Shown here: positions 57,533 to 64,000 of the stretch, one piece after another
Numbering within the stretch: the stretch's first letter is position 1
Layout of the letters: each line of letters opens with the position of its first letter
Source of the DNA: Vibrio sonorensis
GTDB lineage: Bacteria; Pseudomonadota; Gammaproteobacteria; Enterobacterales; Vibrionaceae
Direction of reading: 5' to 3'
Assembly: GCF_001854765.1 (NCBI RefSeq)
Contig: NZ_LJJE01000013.1
Coordinates: 1-64,000 of the forward strand
Length of the DNA: 64,000 nt
The notes under the pieces: generated by a model
What the model saw: the letters and a program-made list of their open reading frames with translations, nothing else
The model's database searches: none
What the model was told of the DNA's origin: nothing
Position numbers and translations under genes: made by a program

Positions 57533-58953
57533 AGTCGCCTCTCTTTTTTCAGCCGCTTTGTCCCAGTCTGGAACGACGGTCTCTAAGAAATGTTTTTTAT
57601 CCTTGTTCATTGTCTCCATATCCATACCAAGTGCCTGCTGTGCTTTTGCTTTGGTTGAAATGTCGGGAATGGCAATGGGATCGACAATTCCTTTGGTGGC
57701 AAGTAGACGAACAAGTTTGGTTCTCGCGTTCGCAGCACGGTCGACTGCCGTCCCCAAAACTTCTAAGGCAATTTCAGGAGCATGCATGTGAACGCCGTGT
57801 GAGGCGATGGCGTAATCCCAACGCCACTGAGCATGCCTGATATCTTGCAAAATGTCTTTCATCTCATCGTCAGTCGCTCCAGCTTCCCAAGCGGCACCAG
57901 CTTCAAAGTGTGCGGCGACTATCTGTTTCTCCGCGGTTAGCTTCATGTTTAAGACTTGCGCTTTTCGGCTTGAGACGATGTTCCTTAGTTGCTCTTTACT
58001 TTGGGTATGGCACTGAGCACAAGTATCTTCAAATCGGTCAAATGGATTGCCAACCTTGTGGTCGGTGTAAACCGTTCCGTCTTCTTTTGTGATTTTCGGC
58101 ATATGGCAGTCGACACAGACCACTTTGTTTTTGCCGTGAATACCATCGCGCCACGTTTCCCAGCCGGGGTGCTGGGCTTTTAGCATTGGGGCTTTGGAGA
58201 TTTTATGAGTCCAGTCTTTGAAGTTTAACGCGTCGTAGTAGCGTTCCATATCGTCGACGGTCGTACCCATATCCCAAGGAAACTTTACAGCTTTTGTCGG
58301 TCCAGTAAAGTAGTACTCGACATGGCATTGAGCGCAAACAGACGCTTGTTGCTCAAGCCTAGATTGATTTTCAAAATCTTTGCCTATTACTGAGAAAGCG
58401 CGTTCTACATAAGGTCTTGTGAGCGCTAGTTCAGGTTCGCCATTTTTGAACTTCTCACTTCTCGTATCGTGCAGTCGGCACACCCGATAGGGTTAGAAAT
58501 ATGATCCCCTAGCCGAGACCATTTTCCCTCGAAGTAACCATCTTCTCCTCGCTCGTCAATGACTCTTGCAACATCTGGGCTTTTACAGCTCCAACACGCC
58601 ATCGGCATCGGGCCTGATTCACCATCTTTTGGGGCTCCAGTTCTCAAGGTTTGACGTACATCATCTAGAGCATAAAAGTGGCCTCTAGCTTTGTTGTAGT
58701 CTTTTGCAAACCCATACCCGGCCCAGAGAATAACCATGTTGGGATCTTCAGCAAGAGCATCTTCGATTTCTACGCTATCTTCTGTTTGCTTCCAAGACTG
58801 ATATTGATCTGGGTGGTCATTTTGATAAGCATCGTTTCTTGTATCTATGATTGTATTTTCTTCAGATGCAGCAAAGCTGGCGAAACCGACTAAGGCGCTC
58901 ACCAAACATATGAATGCGGCATTGGAAGTGTGTATCCAGTGCATTTTTTTCAC
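57524..58953 (-). CDS. nrfA: Ammonia-forming cytochrome c nitrite reductase NrfA (frame broken by one base)
   Basis: Periplasmic pentahaem enzyme that reduces nitrite to ammonium with six electrons. It has a signal peptide (about 1-29), the catalytic haem motif CWSCK at 120-124 and four regular CxxCH motifs, the second CADCH. The remaining three (CAQCH, CVDCH, CAQCH) are all downstream of the break. The first frame ends after [12 protein letters not shown]. The continuation [15 protein letters not shown] is one frame over, and a C restored near 58471 rebuilds CADCHDTRSEK and about 476 residues. The start is GTG with GGAG upstream. It is divergent from nrfBCDE. Confidence 0.94.
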
Positions 58954-59082
58954 AGTGCTATCTCCATATTCTGTTTGTTATTGGCAGCGTTGTGAACTGA
59001 CTAATTCCAAATAGAGAATTGGAGAAACTAGTATTTATAATAAAGACTTAAAACACGATGAAAATTCGTAACTTATTTTGGT

Positions 59083-59096
59083 TTGTTTAAGATCAA
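59083..59096. promoter_or_regulatory. FNR-like site in the nrfA-nrfB divergent region
   Basis: TTGTT-TAAG-ATCAA matches 9 of 10 positions of the FNR consensus TTGAT-N4-ATCAA. The nearest -10-like element, TATTAT on the minus strand (59037-59042), would place it about 60 bp upstream of an nrfA start, a class I position. Confidence 0.6.
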
Positions 59097-59132
59097 TTTA
59101 CGGAAGTGATCTCTGTCATAATAGGATGTTAA

Positions 59133-59148
59133 TACCTCTTTAGTGGTA
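59133..59148. promoter_or_regulatory. NarP/NarL 7-2-7 site in the nrf divergent region
   Basis: TACCTCT-TT-AGTGGTA: the first heptamer fits TACYYMT exactly and the second differs by one base. It lies about 50 bp beyond the FNR-like site, toward nrfB. Nitrate/nitrite control of nrf by NarP/NarL is known in enterics. Confidence 0.6.
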
Positions 59149-59396
59149 TGTGTAGAGTGTGTTTTTGTTAATGAAAACTATTACCATTTTTAAGTTGTAA
59201 TAGTTCATTTTTATTTTGGTGATTTAGATCTGGAAGTTTATCGAATTTTGTACGACTTAGTTATTTAAATACGTAATATTTAAATTGATAGCGTTGTGGC
59301 TTTCCAATTGAGAATTGAAATTGTTTAGCATTTTTATGCTGAACCAATTCAAATGATAACGGGTTTAATATCAACCTGTTTTAAGGAAAGGATAAT

Positions 59397-59984
59397 ATGG
59401 GCAAGATAAAATTGGCCATAGTCATAATGCTAAAAATTATTCTAGCATTTTGCCTCTATGGTTATTCTCTCCATGTCGTTTCTGATTCGAATATCTCTAA
59501 GCAAAGAGAACAAGAGGATCGGCATGTCGTTACCCCAATCCGCGACAAGGACTATAAATGTACGCAATGCCATAAGGATGCGAAAGAAACCTTATTGCAA
59601 TCTCACGGTGAAGGATCCCAAAAGATTTTGCAGCGTGAGCTCACTTGCACTGAATGCCACAACAACATTGGCCCCGATCACCGAGAAGGTGCTCCTCAGG
59701 TTATCAAATATTCGTCAGCTCAGTCTGAGCATGGCAGTAACAAAACCTTCTTAACACCTGAAGAAGTTCTCAAAGCCAATCAATTATGTACAGATTGTCA
59801 TCAGCCTCAATACCTTCAGGAAGACAGTTGGACCCATGATGTTCATGCCGACAACCTGACGTGCTCAAACTGCCACGATGTTCACGGAAATAAGGGCAAG
59901 GTACTCAGTTTAGACCATAAGGAAAAAATACAGTTATGTGTCGACTGCCACTCAGACTTTAATCAGCTTAAGGGAGGGGACTAG
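59397..59984 (+). CDS. nrfB: Pentahaem cytochrome c NrfB
   Basis: Periplasmic electron carrier to NrfA. It has 195 residues with a hydrophobic signal region (about 5-30) and five CxxCH motifs: CTQCH, CTECH, CTDCH, CSNCH and CVDCH, the count expected for NrfB. The intervening pattern HGNKGKVLSLDH and similar His residues supply the distal haem ligands. A good ribosome site (AAGGAAAGG) precedes the ATG. It is the first gene of nrfBCDE, 1 bp from the nrfC start. Confidence 0.93.
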   Translation: MGKIKLAIVIMLKIILAFCLYGYSLHVVSDSNISKQREQEDRHVVTPIRDKDYKCTQCHKDAKETLLQSHGEGSQKILQRELTCTECHNNIGPDHREGAPQVIKYSSAQSEHGSNKTFLTPEEVLKANQLCTDCHQPQYLQEDSWTHDVHADNLTCSNCHDVHGNKGKVLSLDHKEKIQLCVDCHSDFNQLKGGD

Positions 59985-59985
59985 T

Positions 59986-60669
59986 ATGAGTTGTTCTAGA
60001 CGAAACTTTTTACTTGGCTCTGGGGCTTTGATTATGACTACTGGAGTTGCTGGTACCGCGGTGCTGAGTAGTAAAAGGGCTCTCGCGTCGCAGCAAGTCA
60101 GCGCGATAAGTTACGGCATGGTGCATGATGAAACCTCTTGCATCGGATGTAGTGCCTGCACTGAAGCATGCCGAGAAGTAAATAAGGTTCCTGAAGGGGT
60201 TAGTCGGTTAGAGATCACTCAAAGCGAACCTGTTGGTGAATATCCAGAGATCAGTTATCGCTTCCAGCGCATATCGTGTCAGCACTGTGATAATCCGCCG
60301 TGTGTCTATGTTTGTCCTACCGGTGCCGCGTACAAAGATGAAACAACTGGTATCGTTGATATCCACAAAAACAAATGTGTCGGTTGTGGGTACTGCATTG
60401 CTGCCTGCCCATATCAGGTGCGTTTCTTTAATCCCGTTGATAAGTCAGCTGACAAGTGCAACTTCTGTCGAGATACAAACTTGGCACGAGGAAAACTTCC
60501 CGCATGTGTGGATTCTTGTCCTACTCAAGCGCTGATTTTTGGGGATCTTAACGACCCAAGTAGCGAAATCAATAAGGTGTTAGCAACAAATAGCTTCTAC
60601 CGAGACAAAAAACATCTCGGCACTAAACCTAAGCTATTTAAAATTCCACATAGTTCAGGGGAGGCTTAA
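59986..60669 (+). CDS. nrfC: 4Fe-4S ferredoxin-type subunit NrfC
   Basis: Electron-transfer subunit between NrfD and NrfB. It has 227 residues, started at MSCSRRNFLLGS (59986) after GGGAGGGG. It begins with a Tat-type signal (SRRNFLLGSG) and then four cysteine clusters: CIGCSACTEAC, CQHCDNPPCVYVC, CVGCGYCIAAC and CNFC...CVDSC. The spacing matches NrfC/PsrB-type proteins. An in-frame upstream start inside nrfB would lose the Tat pattern at the N terminus, so I reject it. It is followed by nrfD after 2 bp. Confidence 0.93.
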   Translation: MSCSRRNFLLGSGALIMTTGVAGTAVLSSKRALASQQVSAISYGMVHDETSCIGCSACTEACREVNKVPEGVSRLEITQSEPVGEYPEISYRFQRISCQHCDNPPCVYVCPTGAAYKDETTGIVDIHKNKCVGCGYCIAACPYQVRFFNPVDKSADKCNFCRDTNLARGKLPACVDSCPTQALIFGDLNDPSSEINKVLATNSFYRDKKHLGTKPKLFKIPHSSGEA

Positions 60670-60671
60670 AT

Positions 60672-61628
60672 ATGAATGGCATAGAATCCGCTTTTCATTT
60701 TGACTCATTGGTTTGGGACTGGATTATTGCGGTGTACTTATTTTTAGCGGGAATGTCGGCCGGTGCCGTAATGATTGCTATATATTTAAATCGCCGAGTA
60801 ATAGAGGGAGATCCAGCAGATAACGGTGTCATTAAAGCAACGGCGTGGCTTGCTCCTTTTGGAATAATATCGGGTTTATTGATATTGGTCTTTCATTTAA
60901 CTAAGCCATTAGAGTTTTGGAAAATTATGATTTATTACAACCCGACATCCGTTATGTCCATGGGGGTTATTTTATTCCAGATTTATATGTTGGTTTTGTT
61001 TATATGGATTGGAGTGATTTTTAGGAGTGCAATTAATAATTGGCTAGGAGGTAAGTTTTCTTTTATAAATCAATTGCTAATAAAGTTTGGAAGGTTCAAT
61101 AATACAATAGAAGTAGTATTGGCCTTAATGGCAATTATATTGGCGGCTTATACGGGTTTCTTACTGTCCGCATTAAAAACCTACCCCATGCTTAACAATC
61201 CTGTTTTGCCAATCTTATTCTTGTTTTCTAGTTTGTCCTCTGGTGCTGCAGCTTGTCTTCTTTTTGCTGTATTGGTATTCAAAGAGTCAGCCAGTAGCCC
61301 AAGCATAAGCTGGATTCATGGAGTTGAACGTCCTGTCGTGTTGTTTGAACTATTTGTACTAGTGACTTTTTTCACTGGGCTCATTTTCAGTGGCGGACAA
61401 AATGAAGTTGCCGCTTGGAATGCACTGACTGGTGGTTTTTGGGCGGATTGGTTCTGGTACGGAGTGATTCTACTGGGAATGCTACTACCACTGACACTAA
61501 ACACCATTGCTCCCGAGCGTTTAAAGCATTCTAGTGGTTATATATTTGTGGTGACTGGATTGAGTATGGGGGGAGTATTGATGTTACGCACCTTTATTCT
61601 TTACGCTGGTCAAATGACGGTCGTTTAA
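60672..61628 (+). CDS. nrfD: Quinol-oxidising membrane subunit NrfD
   Basis: Integral-membrane subunit that feeds electrons from menaquinol to NrfC. It has 318 residues with about eight or nine transmembrane helices. The N-terminal AVYLFLAGMSAGAVMIAIYL and the motifs FHLTKPLEFWKIM and RPVVLFELFVL are characteristic of the NrfD/PsrC family. The base composition is somewhat more AT-rich than its neighbours. It is 2 bp after nrfC and 3 bp before nrfE, so all are translationally linked. Confidence 0.93.
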   Translation: MNGIESAFHFDSLVWDWIIAVYLFLAGMSAGAVMIAIYLNRRVIEGDPADNGVIKATAWLAPFGIISGLLILVFHLTKPLEFWKIMIYYNPTSVMSMGVILFQIYMLVLFIWIGVIFRSAINNWLGGKFSFINQLLIKFGRFNNTIEVVLALMAIILAAYTGFLLSALKTYPMLNNPVLPILFLFSSLSSGAAACLLFAVLVFKESASSPSISWIHGVERPVVLFELFVLVTFFTGLIFSGGQNEVAAWNALTGGFWADWFWYGVILLGMLLPLTLNTIAPERLKHSSGYIFVVTGLSMGGVLMLRTFILYAGQMTVV

Positions 61629-61631
61629 GCG

Positions 61632-63533
61632 ATGTGGTTTGGGGGAGCCGGTACCATAATACTGCTAACTGTCGCTCTGTTGTCGACGGTTAGCAGTGTG
61701 CTTTGTTTTTTTCGACTTACCTTTTGCAAAGGCGCTGTTGTTTTCCCAGTGGCTCGGTTGAACTTTGCTCTTTCATCTTGTGCTCTATTGATACTCGCAA
61801 CTGCGTTTTTAGGGGACAGATTTGAAATCGAATATGTTGCTCTCAACTCGAACACTTTTTTACCAGACTTTTATAAGCTCGCAGCAGTATGGGGTGGACA
61901 TCAAGGCTCTATGCTCTTTTGGCTATTTACTTTGAGTAGTTGGGCTGCATTGGTTGATTACAAGCTCAAATCGCCAGTGCGCTTTCGAAGCGATGTGGTT
62001 TGGGTTATGAACTTAATGATCGCCTGTTTTGCGTGGTTTACGATTTTTGCCTCTAACCCTTTTGAGTTTTCGTCGCAGTATGTCTCGCAGGGGCGAGATC
62101 TCAATCCAATGCTTCAGGATCTAGGCTTAATCTTACATCCACCACTGCTTTACCTTGGCTATATCGGATATTCCACGGTTTTAGCTTTTGCAATTGCGGC
62201 TTTGATGCAAGATAAAGTCGATGAGAGTTGGGTTTACTGGTCGAGATTTTGGTCAGTCAGTTCTTGGCTGTTTTTAACTGCGGGAATACTGATTGGTGCA
62301 TGGTGGGCATACAAAGAGTTGGGTTGGGGAGGGTGGTGGTTTTGGGACCCCGTAGAAAATGCTTCCTTGTTACCTTGGCTATCCGGTACTTTACTTCTTC
62401 ATGCCCAGTTCGTTATGCGAGTGGGTAAGGCGCTCAAGCTCACTACATTTGTTTTTGCCGTGACCACGTTCTGTTTAAGCATCTTAGGGACTTTTATTGT
62501 TCGTTCAGGACTGATTACATCAGTACATGCCTTTGCTTCAGACCCGAGTATAGGAGTGTTTTTATTGCTTATTTTGGCGATATTCTTAATTGGTGGTTTG
62601 CTGCTATTAGGGCGCCGATTAGATCAAATTACAAGCGCTAGTTTACTGCTCCAAAGCAAGTACGTTTTGCTAGGTGTTATTGCTTGTTGCATTTTGGTAA
62701 CGGCCCTTATTACCGTTGCACTTGGGACCTTCTATCCACTTTTTTATAGCTACGTTTCTCCATTTAGTGTTTCTGTCGGAGCGCCTTACTTTAACGCGAT
62801 TTTTACCCCACTCACATTGCTAGGATTACTTGTTCTAGGTTTTGCGCCATTGCTTAAACCGAATACCCATAGGCCGAGCACGCCTCTATCAACAGCTGTT
62901 ATGTTAGTCGTCTCAGTGATCACTGGGGGATTATTGTATTGGATTCAAGTTGATGAGATTCGCTTGTGGCCTATTTTGTATTGGATAGCAGGTAGTTGGG
63001 TGTCAGTGACCCACTTTTGGTATTGGTGGAAGATTGGTGGGGTCAATCACACTGCTTTACTTGCCCACTTTGGCATCGTTGTGGTCGCGATATCGGCAGT
63101 CATGAATGCTCAGCATTCTTTTCAGGTCAATAGAAAGATTGAGTTAGGGCAGAGCATAGACTTTTCTCATTGGGAGATTGTTTACCTGGAATCAGATTGG
63201 TTGATTGGGGGCAACTACACAGCTGAGAAAGTCACCTTGAGTTGGTCACAAAGTGGCAAGCAAAGGTTTTGGCTTTATCCGGAAAAGCGGCACTATAACG
63301 TTAGAGTAATGACGATGAGTGAACCGGCAATTAAGCGATACTGGCACGGTGACTATTATGTCAACTTAGGTGAAAAGCTCGCAGCAGGGCAGTACTCGAT
63401 AACCATACAGTACAATGCTTATATAATTTGGCTTTGGATTGGTGGGTTGCTAATTGTAACTTCTGGTTTGGTACCTTTTGTTCGCAGCATTAGACATGAG
63501 AGAAAAGGGGGAGAATTTGTTAAAAACATCTAG
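61632..63533 (+). CDS. nrfE: Haem lyase subunit NrfE (CcmF family)
   Basis: 633 residues. The CcmF-family core protein for attaching haem to the unusual CWSCK site of NrfA. WGGHQGSMLF is at 87-96, and the tryptophan-rich haem-handling WWD domain has GWGGWWFWDPVENAS at 231-245. About 14 membrane helices are visible, with the periplasmic VGAPYFNAIFTPL segment near 385 and a C-terminal soluble part near 490-600. It is distinguished from general CcmF mainly by operon context. It overlaps the next gene, whose start lies inside its last codons. Confidence 0.92.
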   Translation: MWFGGAGTIILLTVALLSTVSSVLCFFRLTFCKGAVVFPVARLNFALSSCALLILATAFLGDRFEIEYVALNSNTFLPDFYKLAAVWGGHQGSMLFWLFTLSSWAALVDYKLKSPVRFRSDVVWVMNLMIACFAWFTIFASNPFEFSSQYVSQGRDLNPMLQDLGLILHPPLLYLGYIGYSTVLAFAIAALMQDKVDESWVYWSRFWSVSSWLFLTAGILIGAWWAYKELGWGGWWFWDPVENASLLPWLSGTLLLHAQFVMRVGKALKLTTFVFAVTTFCLSILGTFIVRSGLITSVHAFASDPSIGVFLLLILAIFLIGGLLLLGRRLDQITSASLLLQSKYVLLGVIACCILVTALITVALGTFYPLFYSYVSPFSVSVGAPYFNAIFTPLTLLGLLVLGFAPLLKPNTHRPSTPLSTAVMLVVSVITGGLLYWIQVDEIRLWPILYWIAGSWVSVTHFWYWWKIGGVNHTALLAHFGIVVVAISAVMNAQHSFQVNRKIELGQSIDFSHWEIVYLESDWLIGGNYTAEKVTLSWSQSGKQRFWLYPEKRHYNVRVMTMSEPAIKRYWHGDYYVNLGEKLAAGQYSITIQYNAYIIWLWIGGLLIVTSGLVPFVRSIRHERKGGEFVKNI

Positions 63534-64000
63534 TTTCAAGCTGTTTGTTGTCGTGGTAATCACCATTTTGACGTTGATCCTTTTCGGATTGATGAACCAG
63601 AAAAAACTGCCTAACAACTCGGTGGTAAAACAGTTTCCTACTCGAAGTTTCCTCATGCTTGATCAGCGAGATCCCCAGCAAGCCGATTGGAGCGCGCATC
63701 CGTACCATATCGTCAACGTTTGGGCCTCTTGGTGTGGGATCTGTATAGAGGAGCATCCTTTTATCAATCAGTTATCAAGCGAAGGGATCCCAGTGGTAGG
63801 GCTTAACTATCGGGACAGTAAGCAACAAGCGCGGCGTTATTTATCTCAGCGTGGCGACCCTTACATTTGGACTATTTTTGATCCTAAGGGAGATTTTTCA
63901 ATTGATTTGGGTGTTCTTGGAACCCCTGAGTCTTACTTGGTTGATAGTAAAGGAAAAATTGTTCTAAAACACACGGGTAGATTGACCAGAAAAGTGTGGT
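63517..64000 (+). CDS. Thioredoxin-like periplasmic thiol reductant (DsbE/CcmG-type), cut by the window end
   Basis: An incomplete reading frame of at least 161 residues. An N-terminal membrane helix (FKLFVVVVITILTLILFGL) is followed by a thioredoxin domain with the active-site NVWASWCGICIEEHP (CGIC). The sequence also has VVGLNYRDSKQQA and a cis-proline-type GVLGTPESYLVD. The domain layout is CcmG/DsbE. In the nrf cluster it probably keeps the NrfA haem-binding cysteines reduced. The start is either TTG 63517 (good GGGGAG upstream) or ATG 63496 in the same frame. The C terminus is outside the window. Confidence 0.82.
   Translation, partial: MLKTSSFKLFVVVVITILTLILFGLMNQKKLPNNSVVKQFPTRSFLMLDQRDPQQADWSAHPYHIVNVWASWCGICIEEHPFINQLSSEGIPVVGLNYRDSKQQARRYLSQRGDPYIWTIFDPKGDFSIDLGVLGTPESYLVDSKGKIVLKHTGRLTRKVW

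Noticed and set aside
1..64000. CRISPR array, prophage, insertion sequence, tRNA or rRNA genes
   Set aside because: No regularly spaced repeats, no transposase, integrase or phage structural proteins, and no tRNA- or rRNA-like segments were found.

Overview
The window is a gammaproteobacterial chromosome segment that almost certainly comes from Vibrio or a close relative (Vibrionaceae). The basis is the gene set and order: fur-fldA-ybfF-seqA-pgm, gltA/sdhCDAB-sucABCD, dxs-ispA-xseB next to the sodium-driven stator genes pomAB, gcvB/gcvA, a CsrB RNA with a GacA/VarA-type upstream site, and a nrf nitrite-ammonification cluster. Base composition is moderate and gene density is high. I saw no rRNA, tRNA, CRISPR array, prophage or insertion sequence.

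Layout. (1) 1-7.0 kb: iron regulator Fur, flavodoxin, esterase YbfF, replication sequestration protein SeqA, phosphoglucomutase, a DUF1853 protein and a Nif3-like protein. (2) 7.0-18.4 kb: TCA-cycle block, with gltA leftward and sdhCDAB-sucABCD rightward, an ArcA-like box in the divergent region and a hairpin-rich sucB-sucC spacer. (3) 18.4-24.5 kb: a small KfrA_N-like protein, the CsrB regulatory RNA, a GNAT, DUF3301/DUF3549 proteins, YqcC/TruC and an O-acyltransferase. (4) 24.6-34.6 kb: isoprenoid genes dxs-ispA-xseB, pomAB, thiI, GcvB RNA divergent from gcvA, and the gcvA-hydrolase-ygdD-rlmM operon. (5) 34.7-46.5 kb: a lipoate-ligase-like gene, xni, ppnN, a diguanylate-cyclase-like protein, a TPR/degenerate-GGDEF membrane protein, queF/syd, a Zn-ribbon protein, an M15 peptidase, dapE and an ArsC-family gene. 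(6) 46.9-55.3 kb: a compact iron-uptake island, all leftward: FyuA-like TonB receptor, two YbtP/YbtQ-like fused ABC proteins, an AraC regulator and an unusual RND-like membrane protein without periplasmic domains. It has Fur-box candidates but no siderophore biosynthesis genes. (7) 55.7-64 kb: small hypothetical genes, an NrfG-like TPR protein, nrfA leftward and nrfBCDE plus a thioredoxin-like gene rightward, cut by the window end. The divergent nrf region has an FNR-like site and a 7-2-7 NarP/NarL-like site.

A notable property is the number of broken frames. seqA, sdhB, sucA (5' end), sucC, dxs (twice), ispA, rlmM, the M15 peptidase, the TonB receptor and nrfA each read through perfectly if one base is restored. 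Several are essential or central genes, so I read these as single-base deletion errors in the sequence rather than real pseudogenes. I give each as one gene spanning the break.

The best candidate for something under-described is the iron island with its loop-less RND-like protein. The two regulatory RNAs (CsrB, GcvB) and the TPR/degenerate-GGDEF pair also deserve attention.
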